From: Seriola aureovittata
Taxonomy: Eukaryota; Chordata; Actinopteri; Carangiformes; Carangidae
Assembly (NCBI RefSeq): GCF_021018895.1
Contig: NC_079382.1
Coordinates: 13,156,501 to 13,220,500 of the forward strand
DNA length: 64,000 nt
Direction: 5' to 3'
Shown one piece after another: positions 13,537 through 26,926 of this stretch; positions within the stretch are counted from its first letter, which is position 1; each line of letters begins with the position of its first letter. Below the pieces are notes generated by a model, which worked only from the letters and a program-made list of their open reading frames with translations, was not told the origin of the DNA and made no database searches. Made by a program: the position numbers and the translations under genes.

Positions 13537-14330
13537 CCACTGCATAGTATCAATAGTGTGACTGCCAGGGCTACATAAGGCTTTGGCCTGTCCTTTGGAT
13601 CACAGAAAACGTGTCAAGGGACAATATCACAGTTTTGGATAAAATTTATCTGATTTGGTCATAATGGGATCATTACGATACATTGCAGTGCGACAATAAC
13701 AGCTGGTGAAACATTTGTGCATCAAATCCGCCATGAATGATTCTATTACAACATACAGTGTTATCAATGAGGAACATGCTCCAGCTTCCTCTATCACAGC
13801 AAGCCACAAAACCAGCTTTTGTGCTTAGTTGAAGACAGACACCGTTCAACCCTCTAACCCATTGTGTGATGCCAGTCCGGAGATGTGTGTGTGTGTTGTT
13901 GCGTGTGTGAGTGTATGTTATTCACCCACGATTAAATTCACCCAGAGCCAGAACAGGCAGAATCGAGCAGCTGTAAACATCAACAGTGGGGCCGAACAGC
14001 ACATTCTGCTGACAGCAGGGAACAGCTGAAAAAGGGACACCGCTCTGTTTTTATACACAAGACACACACCAAGACCCAACGTGATAAGACAACTGAAAGA
14101 TAAAGAGAGAGATGGCAGATGGCAGCTCTATTTTCACTTCACAAATAGAGAATTTGTTTAGCACCAAGCATATCATGTGCATCACATCTTTACGGGGAAA
14201 AGGGTGACTTTGTGAAGAGGTCATGTGACTAGCACCAATCCTGCCAAAGTGGCTCTATATTTCCAGAAGGAGCAGCAGGAATGATCGGACAGACCCTACA
14301 AATTATATCACAACCAATAGGCAAAACAAT

Positions 14331-14346
14331 AAAAAAAAAAAACAAC

Positions 14347-14379
<33 letters not shown>
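14331..14379. repeat. Poly-A followed by (AAT)n microsatellite
   Basis: A run of A, AACAAC, then about 11 copies of AAT/ATA. Confidence 0.96.
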
Positions 14380-14380
<1 letters not shown>

Positions 14381-14727
14381 GCAGATAAGAAATATGTAAA
14401 CAATAGTCAAAAGGAAACAAATCTGGAGAATTCAACAAAAACATTTTATGATCTGCAAAGCGCATAAGAGATAAAAGGAATCCATTTAGCCAAAAATCAT
14501 TCAGCTGTGGTGCCAATTTGGTGAAAAAAAAAATAAATTATAAACATGATTAATCCATTAATCATCATTTACAGTTCCAATCATATTTAGCAATGCCACA
14601 TTTTGAGATAAATTTTGCTTCTGAACTCATTTGTGCACTAAAATATCCAAGTGCCTTTTTCTAGAAAAGTTTACAGATATGACGTGTCATTGTGTTCATT
14701 TCAGACAAACAGTGAATATTCTTTCAA

Positions 14728-14728
<1 letters not shown>

Positions 14729-14760
<32 letters not shown>
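14729..14760. repeat. Poly-A tract (32 nt)
   Basis: Uninterrupted A run. It produces the lysine or phenylalanine runs in overlapping frames of both strands, none of which is called. Confidence 0.95.
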
Positions 14761-14763
<3 letters not shown>

Positions 14764-17700
14764 GCCTGATCCGTCGCTGCTCTTTTCCCCAGAGAAGAGC
14801 CCGACATGCAGGCTGTCAAAGTTTCAATACAAAAATGACAACCCACACTGTACCTCAGAGCTGGTGTGTACCTACAGTATCTGTGCATGAGTGTATGTGT
14901 ATTTTGATTCTGGACACTTTTCTTTGCAAAAGATTTTCTCCAGAGATTCAGATCTGTTTGCAGCAAAGGCAGCCAGAAACTGCCAGCACCACCAAAATAC
15001 TTATGCCGATTTGAAAGGGTGATTTTGCTTGACAATTTTTAAAAAAGGCTTTAAAAAAATATCACCACCTGGTTTAGACAGACTTGTCAAAACACGAGTA
15101 TGACAAGTATGTCATTTAAGGTTATTCATGTTTTTTTAGGTTTATTAATTTGTTTAGATTTTTTTCCTCATCACTCATTTGCATTGGTTGTCAAATATTG
15201 TTATCAGTGGGGAACCCTTAAAGTTAAGGGTAGGACAAAAACAAGGATACACAAAATCCCCCCAGCCAGAACTTGAAAAACTTGTTTTCATATTGAAATA
15301 ATTGAAGTTGGCCAAAGTCTGCAATATTCACGAACTTGGAATACTTTTATGAAAAACCCTTTTGATTCTTTTCATCATCAGACCCTTACAGATAAACTTT
15401 ATGTCTGATATTATTTCATGTTCTGCTAATAATACTACTATGTCTCTGATAAGCATGCAGGAGATAATTGAACAAATTCTAATAACAACAGACCTTCTAC
15501 ACCTCAATCTAATCTTTTATCACTTAAGCACCACATTCTCCTTCCTCACCTGGCAGCTACAACTAGCCCACCCAGTCTCATGAGTCGTTAGTCCCACACC
15601 ACATTTTAATCAAATGTTTCAGCCTTCATGAGAGAATTGAACTGAACAGCCATTTCCTCTGTTTTTCCACCAAATAATTATCAAAAAAAATGTATAAAGA
15701 AATCATGGGATTAGCTCTAGCCACACAACCCTGTATGTCAACTATAGCTAATGGATGGATGGATGAAAAAACTATATCCCTGCAGGCCTACTGCAGAGTT
15801 GCAGACAGTCACACAACTCAGACAAGGGTACAAGTTTTGTCATGACACTCTTTTTAAAACAAACCTCATTTGACTTTATCATGAGGTCATATCCCCTGAG
15901 GGCTGAGGGATTACATTTTGGAGGTATTAGCGTGATCAATTTCTGTCAGCTCAAATTTGTGTGACCATTTCTCACCATTAAAAAAGACCAGATGAGAGGC
16001 TTTTGACAAATAATTGTTGCCACATCAACCAGCCCACTGGATTCCCAACATCCCACAGAGCTTCTGTGTTCAAACAGATTAACAGCAAATAGCTTGTGTG
16101 CCAGAACACAATACCATTTTGAATGGTGCACAAATATTTCATTTTCCATCTCTAAATAGAACTTCAAATGTAAGAGAAATCTAACCAATTTGTTCCCCTA
16201 TCTTTTAACAGTCAGTTCTACCCTGTCCTCTGGAATAGGAAGCCATTTAATTAAAACGAGAAAAGAGTGAGGAAGAGACAATATCCCATTTAAGGCCCAA
16301 ATTGAACACAGCTGCAGTCACAAAGTGAGACATGCTCTTCCGGGTCCGAGTCTGACTCTCTGCAGAGACTGTGTCATGTTAGTGTGTGTTGAACAAGGAT
16401 TTGATGTCCCTGCTAATGTTGCACAGGGACCTGATTGCATGTATATAATGTGTGTGGCACGGACACATCTGTACCAATAAAATGTTTACAAGTAATCAGT
16501 AAATATAACTGGCCATTGAAAGCTCACATGCTCATCTCAAAGCACAAACATTACATTTCCTAAAGTGGTCCCCAAAGGTGGCAGTGGTTTTAAAAGCCAT
16601 TGTAGCCAATTACATAGATGAAATCTTCCTCTGCTTGTGACCCCGGTCACACCATTCTTCCTATAAACCATCTGGAGGGTCCATACCACCATGCTTCATT
16701 TAGAACTACAGACATTTCCTTTACAGATTAAAATAAATATTCACCAGTGTACTAATCAAGTCTTACAATGTCTACGACACGTCAATCGATTTAATTTTAC
16801 CAAATGATACTGAACGCATTTTATCTCAAGGAGATTGCTATTCACCATCAGTAAAGCAAAAACACTATAACACTTAGTCTAGATTCTAGAAGATGACAAT
16901 GAAATACTTTTACTTGGTAGAAGAGGACACAAACTTAAGTGTGTCACTTAAGTGACTGAATAGTTTCTCCTTCATTACTTCTCTTTCCACATTCTCAACC
17001 AATTACCACACAAAAGCAACTGTCCTCATCATTACCCTTACTGACTTTGCATTATTTTGCCTCAATTCAGTCATGTGGCGCAAGGTCATATTTCATAAAG
17101 CTGCATGCAGCTGTTGGGTGTGTTTGCGCACTACAGTAGCACACAAATGTCTAATTTGAACAATTTAATTACATGTGTAGAAGAACAGCAACTACCACAC
17201 AGTCTTCAAATTGCCTCGCTGTGAATCACACATTGGGTACAAAGCTGTCAGTCACTTCAAGGTTATGAAGTCTTCAAGAAACCAAACTGCTGTTTTACAC
17301 AGAAAAAGACAAATGATAATGGAGTAGTTGCTATTGCCCTGTTGTAAACTGCATTTTTACAGTAATTCTTAAAGATTTCACCAATTCAATGTCAGCATTA
17401 AATACCAAATATCTGTACAGTAGTACTTTCAAGTTGTGGTGTAAAGCTCATTTTATTGCTTAAAAACACACTGGTCGAACAATGCGCAAATGCAAAATGA
17501 AAATCATCCATTAGTTTTACTTAGCAAATGGTTGCTTTTTAAAGTACCTTTGTTGCCAATATTTGCTTTTACTCAGTAACTTAATCTGGAATGTATTCTT
17601 GGTGTGACTTGAGCAAAATGTACATGTCAATCTCTTGCTGAAAGTGTTGTTAAAGTGAAAAAGAAAAGAGACAGAAAGAGGGGAGAGCAGAAGCCATTTG

Positions 17701-18083
17701 AATTAAGAAAGAGTAAAAGTTTTTTTGTATAGCAAACATTTAAGTCTCACTGAAGCCTTTAACCATTGATGTTTGCACATGTTTACACTTGTGTTCAAGC
17801 CTTCTTTCTACTACTTCACTAATGGCTTCAGCTTGACTAAGTGTTGGGTTGCCTGGGGTGAAAGATGAGTTTGTAGTGCTTAAAATTCTGTGACAGTAAT
17901 TTAGTGGTAAGATAGGGGTTTGGCAAATATGTGAAAGGAATTCTTTGTTCACAACAAAGCTGTGAGCTACAGTACAAGCATCTTTTCTGTTAATTTGCCT
18001 GTTGAATCAACCTTGAAAAGCATCAGTGTTGACATGTGGGATTGTACCTGTATCTTCTGGTTGAGCAAACATCTTTGTAGTCA

Positions 18084-18943
18084 CTAGGTGGTAGGGTTGT
18101 CACGATACCAAATTTCTGTTTCGATACCGATACCAATATGTATTTCGATACTTTTCGATACTTTTCGATACTTTTTGTAAAAAATATTTCATTATATTAT
18201 GTATTGCCTTAATGGGTTATTTAAATATTTAAAGAATGTAATTTAATTTTTAAAAATATATTTTTTAATGTATTTATTAACCATGGACATGTTTTAGCTC
18301 TCTGTTTGCAGGCTACTGTAGGTTTACTACTGGGCTGGGAGGGGCTTTGTACTTCTTTCATTGACATTACAGTGTAGTGAACAGGTGAACAACATTATCA
18401 CCTGTCGTTCTTGACTGAAGTCTCGGAACAAGTCCGCATGGTTGTCCTTTAAATGTTTCGACAGGTTTGAAGTGTTGCCTGCTTTTGCGAGACACACTTT
18501 GTAGCATCGCTTGCACTGCGGTGCCTCTGGGTTCAGTGGCTCGCCTTTATCGTTCGGTTTGAACCCAAAATATTTCCACACCGAACTTCGGGCCCCCATT
18601 TTGACCACAAGTAAGGGCTTTTCTGCAGCTGCCATCTCTATCTACGGTATATTCTTCAACCCGCTCCGTCTGTCTAAGACGCGACTTGTCGTTTCTCTCT
18701 CCTCCTCAGTCTAAACATGCGAGTGCGCGTGGGAGGCGGCTTACATCCTCTCGGGCAACTACGTCACACTCGCTGGCCTCGCTGTGCTTAAAGAGACAGG
18801 CTCCAATTTACCAATTCATTTGCATTCAATAAAATGAAATAAAAGTACCGTTTGTTTTTAAATGCCGGTATAGTACCGTTTTCAAAACTCTAGTATCGCG
18901 GTACTATACTGGTACCGGTATACCGTGCAACCCTACTAGGTGG
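18084..18943 (-). mobile_element. hAT transposon deletion derivative with 8-bp target-site duplication
   Basis: The 844-bp element (18092-18935) is flanked by identical CTAGGTGG at 18084-18091 and 18936-18943, the 8-bp duplication of the hAT superfamily. Terminal inverted repeats start TAGGGTTG at both ends: TAGGGTTGTCACGATACC on the left and TAGGGTTGCACGGTATACC on the right, read inward. Subterminal DNA carries repeated TTTCGATAC (left) and GGTACCGGTATACC-like motifs (right). A GC-rich segment and one BED-finger exon survive inside. The catalytic part is gone, so the element is non-autonomous. Confidence 0.93.
18402..18635 (-). pseudogene. BED zinc-finger exon of a hAT transposase (remnant, rest deleted)
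   Basis: A 78-codon open exon from MAAAEKPLLV to RDFSQERQ. It ends at a good donor, GACAG|GTGATA, in phase 0. It has the BED pattern: aromatic SSVWKYFGF, then CKRC (C41, C44), then KHLKDNH (H61, H66). BED fingers form the N-terminal DNA-binding domain of hAT transposases and of host ZBED proteins. No RNase-H-like catalytic domain or dimerisation domain follows, because only about 310 bp of AT-rich non-coding DNA remain before the element's end. The reading frame itself has no lesion. The open frame past the donor (to 18327) is intronic. Confidence 0.88.
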
Positions 18944-19203
18944 TTGTGTATTTCTATTCGTTAGGTCAATTCATGGGGTTCTGATGGTGACAGAGTTTAA
19001 AATATCCGCTGTAGAAAAGACTAGAGGCTCTCTGGTGCTGGAAATCTGATCCTACCCTTTCCATGAATAGCAGCAGTGGATCAGTAGCTGACTATGGCTT
19101 GTCGCTGCTTTCTTTCTGGGTTAGTGCTGAGGTAAGCAGACAGGCTCTTCACTGCTCCATAGCCACTGGGGATGAAGTTTTAGTCTGTGTGAAGAGCTCA
19201 TGC

Positions 19204-19205
<2 letters not shown>

Positions 19206-19234
<29 letters not shown>

Positions 19235-19235
19235 G
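19206..19235. repeat. Poly-G tract (30 nt) followed by CGCGCGCAC
   Basis: Thirty consecutive G, then alternating purine-pyrimidine. The run could fold as a G-quadruplex. Its exact length is likely to be uncertain in an assembly. Confidence 0.95.
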
Positions 19236-20797
19236 CGCGCGCACGCACAAACACTTCATAACCATTTCTCTGGAGATGCCGTTTAGAGTAACATAGCTAT
19301 TCATTACCAGAAGTGTTGATGCTTTTGGGATTTGTGTGCATGTGTATGTTCATGTCTGTGTCTGCAGCCTGTATGTGTAGGTCTACAGGCAAATCTCTGG
19401 CTGGGAGAATTATCACAAAGTGCTTTGTCCTGATCAGTGAAAAAAAAGAAAAAACTTCCCCTATGTGTGGTCACCATCTCAGCAGATCGGCCAAAAATAG
19501 CATTTCAGTGACATGAGAAAATAACTGCCCCAGTGTGAAATGCAAAAGATGCCATCACAACCAAGTGATATGACAACCTCGATTATTTTCCAATTAAAAC
19601 ATGAACAAGTATCATCTATCCACCTCTGAGTAAGAACAACAATGCTGCACTCGAAGCACATACATACATTTATAATCATTCTATTTCCAACAATTTGATG
19701 TTTAGATTTCTTAAAAGCAGATGGGATGAAGTATATCTACTGTATTCAAACCTGGATAACAGCTGATATACATTTGTTGCTTTTAAGGTTAATATCCAGT
19801 CTGATAAGGCACAGGAAGATAAATAGTCAACCACAATACTCACATTAATAAGTTAATACACAAAATCTCATGTCTGAGCCATGATATATTCGGACGATAA
19901 TACTTCACACCAACCGTCTGATAACAGCACAACTATAACACATCTGTAATAATGATTTATAACCTGATCTGTCTGCTTGGTAACGCCCTTGCAAAGTATT
20001 CACTGGGTACTGGTATGAGACATGCCATTAGATACAGCACATGAATAAAATATTCGTAACATCACAGGCACACTGATATAAGTGACTTTTTCTTTACAGA
20101 TCAGTGTTGTTAAGACTGATAGAACCCGTCTGTGCTCATCTCAGTTTAAATTCTGGGAGATTTTATCTATCCTATTTAATGACAGTTCTTAGCAGAATGT
20201 ATAAATTAATCCATAGCTCTATTCATTCATTGATGTAAAGCTTATAATATCCAAGCAAATAACATTAAAAAGAAAGCCATTAGTCACAGAAATGGCCAGC
20301 ACAAATGCTACTTAATGATCTGTTCTGTATTTTTCATATTATAAAGACAAAATGACAATATCATTTTTTATAGCTTAATTTTGGAATCTATGATATTTAC
20401 ATGCAGCCAAGACAACTATGATCACAGTAATTGTGATTGTCAGGGAAGACTAATCACAGTGGTGCTACAATGGCAGCATTAATCAACAATTAAGAATAAA
20501 ACCCTTATTTGTATGTTAAGAAAGTGCCAGTTAATGTAAACCATTGCTGTGCTTTACTACTTATTGCTGTTCATTCCCTTCATATGTCATCAAACTGTTC
20601 ATTAATTGGCTGCCTGAAACAGTGATCAAAAGGCAAGCAAAGTGCAGGATGACATCTGCCTCCATTAGCCTGTAAGCACTGAAGTTCTCTTTATTTACCC
20701 CCTGCTTCATACGGTCACACATTCATCACACATTACACTGCAGCTCCAGAAACCAGCAAGCAGCCTACCACTCTTAATGGAATACAAGTCAAGCAAA

Positions 20798-20809
20798 ATG
20801 CAAATTAAT
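20798..20809 (+). promoter_or_regulatory. Octamer plus TAAT composite motif
   Basis: ATGCAAATTAAT joins a perfect POU octamer (ATGCAAAT) to a homeodomain TAAT core. The same 12-mer recurs at 41897-41908 inside stxbp5. A role as an enhancer is inference only. Confidence 0.3.
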
Positions 20810-23800
20810 ATGCTTCACCAGGGTGAAGACTTAATAGAAGCTTATGATTGACCCACATTTTAACGTAAACTCTCACAGGGCAAACTGTATCCCTGTGGCA
20901 GCGCTCAATTTTCCTCGCTGACAGCCACCATTCAAATCCCCTTTCCCAATCACACAGTTGCCGTGGAAACACCAGCAGCTGCCAGGCAGTCATTTAAAAA
21001 TTCCAAGATGAAGCGCTTGGATCTCTGGAATTCCAGCGGGGGAATATCCTCTGCCAAAGACACATGGGTCCAAAGTAGTAGGATAACAAACGTGACCACA
21101 TACTGTTCTTTTGTTTTCCAAAGCACCATGTGTTGTAAAACAGTGCATTAAACAATTACCTTGTGTGAACTGAAATGACACAAAGGAAAATTCAATGAGG
21201 AAGCATGGGCAAGTGTGTGTACTTGGTGGTTCATGTTTTATGGAGTGCTTAAATGCTCCAGACCATCTTCCCTGTTTGTGTAGGCACTATGCTGAGTTTG
21301 TTCATTCTTGGTTTTTTTAATCTCAACACCCAAATTGCTGTTGCAGGAGAACAGGGTAATTTACTGGCCAGACATATTAATTAAACCCTGTGTGCTATTC
21401 AAACAGAAGTGGAAAGTCCTACTGTGTACAAACGCTTATGATTCTATAGGGGGCAACAATCTGTTAAAGGAGAAATTAATACATTATTGAGAAAACTCAC
21501 CACAAAGTCGATCCCTGATCTTTTTAAATCGTACCACATGATGGTGTTTGCCCATTTGTCATTGAAAACTTTAATGTTCACATGAGGGACTAATTTGAAC
21601 CTAATAAAACTAATGAATTGTTGAGTATGGAGTAACACATTGCAAATGGAGTAGAATTTTTAAACCTCACAGTAATTAGGTATCCTATGGTCACATAATT
21701 TAACAGCTCCTTTGATTCAGTAAAAAGCAATATAGTGTCAAGCATAAGGATAAGAAATGACAACATTTTCTGGGTCTATGTCAGTTAACTTTAAACAGAG
21801 TGCTGTTGTTGCTAAAACCTGACCACAGACAGGATTCAAGATGCAAATCCACATGCAATTTCCACACTCTTGCTTTACTGCCAGAGTAAACCTCCATTAA
21901 CATGCCAGTGTTACATGCCACCTCTTACAAAACTTTCATTCTCTCCAATGTTTCAGCTCACTTGGTCAATTATTCAGGCCCCGGCGTGGGAAACACACTG
22001 ACCATCTTGGACTATTCACACCTACAGTTTTTTCCTTTCTGTAGCCTCATATTACTCAGACAGCCACATGTCCTGAAGGCCAGCAAATGTCTTCAGTTAA
22101 CTCCCCGGTGTTGTGCGTTATAAAACCAGAAGGTCACTGCTGAATCCCAGCCTGCCTCTCTCAAATTTTTATCCTGCAGAGCCTGGAACTTTAATGAATG
22201 CCCCAGCTAGCCTATCACACAGGGGGTACACCAGGGTTGCTCAGTGTCCCCAGACAATTTTTATTACTGTCAGAGAATGTAACCAAAGACCTGCAAGAGA
22301 AAACTTCAAGGTAAAAAACAGCTAGAGGAAACACCTGTGTTAAAACATTTACAGTGGCTCACAATCATTTGTGGGATGTAGGATTTGTGTTTAAAATGTC
22401 ACCAATGTTGCTTTTTGATCTGTTTGTTTAAAAGTCACCGATAATCCAAACCGGTGTATTACCTGTGACTTAACAAGGAGGGAAAAAAATTGTAACTTGA
22501 AAAAGTTTATTTCAACAATTCCATGTCAAACAATTTGTCAAGCAAATTACACAGACAGCTCCCGGGTTGCGTCACAGTCACCTCAAGACCACACCTCTGG
22601 AAAGACAAGCATGTCACCACGACACAGTGAGGGAACAAGTCATACTGCTCCAAATTATTGCTTACAATATACTACCAAAGAAAAGCAAAGGCTGCACTAA
22701 TTGCAGCTCTTCCTGACCTCAAAGACCACAGGTTGCCCAAACAGCAAGTTACCATCCAGATTTGGAACAGCCTGTCCTTGGGAAGACAAATTAGGGCAAT
22801 GAATGGGTTTCCTCCCAGTTGGTGATTGGCTTTATGGCATTTTGATAAAAGGGCAACTCAGACAGAACAGGTTAGCCTCTATTTTTAACAATTCCCTATT
22901 ATGCCATATTTATCCAAGAACATTTCTGACATACCTGGTCACCTAACTTGCATGTTAATTAAACATGCCACTTAAAAGAAATTGTGTCTTTTGTAGAGGT
23001 TCTGCAAATGGTCCTTAGTCAATGAAAAACTGAGGATAAATGGGTATATGCATATTCCAGGACGTGACAATCATTAATGGTGCGTGCTTCAGCAGCTTGC
23101 ACAAGGCAAAGGCTCTTAAACTCCCATTGTTCCCTGTTGGGAAATTACAGGCATTTACAGTTGGGACAGATGAGTGCTGAGTCTAATTTAAGAGAAATGA
23201 TAACTTCTCTCTCTCCCTATGACAGGGGATCTGCACGGCCTAGATAGTGATCATGGGTATTTATTACTCCCACAAGAGCCCTTGGACAGCCTTTGGATTA
23301 TATGTCTCCTGGGAATATTGAACAAATATTTGAGAGGGGGCCTGGGTATTTGTTACTCTGCACACTCCTGTAGATAAGACACATTTAATAATTTTTTACA
23401 CAAAATGGTGCTCAATGGTACAGTAAGAGTTGCTGTTCAGCAACAAACAATGCCCTTCCACATGCTAACCTAAGTAATATGGACAGTCTCCTGTTGCCAC
23501 AGGAAATGCAAACAGACACCTTGCTGAGATTGTTAATTATTGGTGAGGTCTAACAACAGATTAGATCTCCTGGTATGATCAAATATACATTATGGCAGAT
23601 TAAACATCTTTGGAACATCTGGCTACCACTTTCATGTCCTGGTTACCATAACAAATTTATCAGTGTAGCTGTGACTGCCCCTCTGAGTGTGTTTTACCTG
23701 AGTGCCCATCAGTTTGAGAGGAAAGAGGGAGAGAGGATTTTAAAAACATTCAGCATGCTCTCTGGAGAATGTGTTCCTCTTCATATTAATCCACATCAAG

Positions 23801-25020
23801 TCATAACAACATTAAAGCAATAATTAAAAGGAAGGAGTAAAAATTAATTACACACATGATTAAAAAAAAAAAAAAACTTTGCAAATTCTCTTGAATGCAG
23901 TTGCGGGTTAATGATGGTACAACTATCTCATGCAGTCAAATTATCTTGTGCTAGCTAATGCAGCACTGCACCTGCTTTCAAACCAACCATTAAAGTTTCA
24001 TTCCTTTTATGCTAAAACACGCCATGCCTTGCATATTGAAACGGTCCCTCTCCAGGAGAAGCTTAGCCACCCTGTCCTAAACAGCATTAAATATTTTGAC
24101 AAGTGAAATGTTCAAGGATTTTAGAAACAACAAATCAAATCCCTGCACAGATGTGCCCAAATGACAGGCATGTGCCTTCACTCCCTTTCCAAAAGTATAG
24201 TTAATTCTGCTATCAGAGAATCACTTGGGCCCAAGAGGACAAATGCATCAAAACCACTCATCTTCATGCAACATCAAAACAAACCCGCACTGAATTTATT
24301 TTGACACAAGACGCCAGTATGGGGACAAACAGCAACTAGTCCTTAACTCGAGTAATACAGCTCTCAGTTACCGAAGAGACCGAGTCTCAAACAACTATAT
24401 AAGAATGAGCAACAAGATTATAATTTGATAAACAGATTATACAGTGTTAAAAATAGACCAGCTATAAACACAACAGCAACATTCACAGAAGGCAAGACAT
24501 GACAGGAAGACAAGAACAAGTCTTCCTATCCCTTAGTCACAGCTTACAGAACCAGAGTGATTAAACTCTACTTCAGTGCCTGTTGTAATTATACACACAC
24601 AAGACCTCAATTTGTGTTTATTAGTGCTGTGGTATTTCAAAACCACATATTACAGCAAATTGAAATTGGTGGCACAGGCTGAGGGTTTGGATGGCAGCCA
24701 TTTTGTTTTGGTATTCATTCCATTACGTTGTCTTTCGCATGCATACCCATATCTTCTCTGCAGAAGTTCTAAAAATGGGTACATTGCTTTTTTTTTTGCA
24801 CAATGAAAGGTCTCTTAGCCCAACTAGAGCGACATAGTTTCTCAAAAGGCAGACAAGAGAGCATGTGATGACCAGAGGCCAACAGGTCATGGCTCCATCA
24901 CTGAGCCTTCAAACTCTGTTCACTCCAACAGGGAGCGAGAAGCTGAGTTGGAGCCATTTTAAAATTACAAGGTCAGTCTTTCGACCACACCCATGTCTGT
25001 TTTAGACACCCTTTCTCCCC

Positions 25021-25053
<33 letters not shown>

Positions 25054-25074
25054 GACAGAGAGAGAGAGAGAGAG
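25021..25074. repeat. (GACA)n-(GA)n microsatellite
   Basis: About eight ACAG units followed by a GA run. Confidence 0.96.
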
Positions 25075-26760
25075 ATAAAACCAGCATAAGGCTGATATTC
25101 TACTCCAAAACAGATGTTACTCAGCTTGACAGATTGGTGCAAATGATCCTTCTAACACATTTCCCTGTTATGTGCAGGTTGGATGTTAACAGGCTACAGT
25201 TAAACAAAATACAAACATATGTATTTAAATGAGCCTTGACTTAAAGCTCAAGTTGTGCCTCTTCATTATGAGAGCAAGCGATGCACGTTGGAAACTGAAC
25301 AGTGGTTAAAAATCAGACAAATATGTTGCATATTTTTCTGACAGAACTAGAGATGAAACAGTATCCAGAGGCATCATTTAATGGTGTAATGGTTCTCCTT
25401 ATTTGCTTGTAGAAACACAATAAACATGAAGTCATCCTTATGCCCTCAGCATATAGAGGCAGTCACAGTAAGTCAAGATGCTCATTATGTTTTCAAAGTT
25501 GATCCTCCCTACAGTATTTTATTACTGCAGGGAGAAACTACTATGGAGATACAAACAGTCACTGTATTACAGCAAATCCAATTTTAGACAACCCCAAAGT
25601 ATATCAATTCCCTGCTTTTATGCTTTATCAAAAAAGTGAGAGAACTTGCAGATTTCTTACCAGAGATCACATGCATTTGTGTTCAAATATGCACCGGGAA
25701 GTGATGTCATCTTTAAGATATAAAAGAATCTCATTATAAAAGCCAAGATATTATTTTTAATTGACGCTTCTCTAGACCAACAGTCATTATTAGATGAGTA
25801 TCCATATTCATACAGTCATTGTTTACAATTACTTAATTATTAATCAAACCATGCAGAGAGCATCAAATTAAATAACAGTTTGATCTACTTTGCACAGGCC
25901 ACCATGTTTCCCCCTGTTGAGACACCGTAGACTATGACAAGATTGTATTCTTTATTTAGCACCTTATGCTTGTGGGTCAGGCCCCAACTGCTGTGGGGAC
26001 ATTTCCCAACAAAGCACTGCCAACCAGTGAAGGGACTAAAACCAGAAATCCACATTAAGTGCAGCAGGCAAACACACTTCATGCAGCCAGTAACTGCACA
26101 TTAACACGAAGCCCCCCCCCCTCCCAAAAAAGAAGATAAATTAAAAATAAATAAACAAAAAATATGTTTTTATGAAAAGCTGATGGAGGAGCTCGGCAGT
26201 CAGATGCAATTGAAAGCAAGTTCACCTGCAAAAAGCCTTTGCTTTTGACAGAAATATTCTCTGAAGTGTAACTAAATGAGAAATGCTTATGGAAAATTTG
26301 AATGGGTGACAATAACCATGTTCAATGTTCCCCTGAGGTCAATATTACAGGTTAGTTCTAATGCGAATTCCCTGTGTGCATGACAGTAATTATGTGCACA
26401 TCTATATAAAGCCAACACAAATACAACAACATTGTCCTCTATTAACTCCAGAAAAGCAGCCAAATATGTTGCAAACAAAACCAATTCAGCTCGAGCTAGT
26501 TTCTCTCACCACTATGTAAGTCAGCACATGGAGAGCACTATATTGTAGGCCTATATGCTAAGTTACCACCAAAACCACCAAAGTAAAACAGAAGCAGAAG
26601 TTAAGAGCCAACAAACAAATACATCACACACTGGTTAAATAAAATAGAAAGCAGCTGCCACAGACTAATATTGCACAAAAGTACAGACACACAAACTGTA
26701 CAGCCAAGACATAACCCTCCTCACACAGCCTACATGTTAGCGAAAGCAGCTAATGCTTAC

Positions 26761-26926
26761 CTTGGTGTTGTGAGGACATCTAGGACAGCTCAGTAACAAG
26801 TGAATTCAGTAGACTCCATCTCCTGGTTTGAAGTAAGTCTTTCGAAGTTACAACTGATGTCACTCTTAGAAAAACGACTGCGGAGTGAGAAAGCAACTAA
26901 ACGATCTTTTCCTCAGCAGACATTTT
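26761..26926 (-). other. Candidate non-coding first exon (lncRNA or unplaced gene)
   Basis: On the minus strand this stretch ends CACCAAG|GTAAGC, a near-ideal 5' splice site at 26760. Upstream ATGs open frames of fewer than 10 codons, so it would be non-coding or a 5' UTR. No partner exon was identified. The start is arbitrary. Confidence 0.15.

Larger units (their letters stand above)
8092..18083. other. Intergenic, no gene recognised
   Basis: About 10 kb of AT-rich DNA. Apart from the simple repeats and the X-box listed separately, it holds only short unrelated open frames. An octamer-like ATGCAAAT lies near 10725. Poly-A and (CA)n scraps are frequent. Confidence 0.5.
18944..26760. other. 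Intergenic, no gene recognised; possible conserved non-coding DNA
   Basis: Fairly unique-looking AT-rich DNA with few transposon traces. The poly-G, octamer/homeodomain site and (GACA)n repeat are listed separately. The frames present are short and unrelated to known proteins. No cross-species comparison was possible here. Confidence 0.45.
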
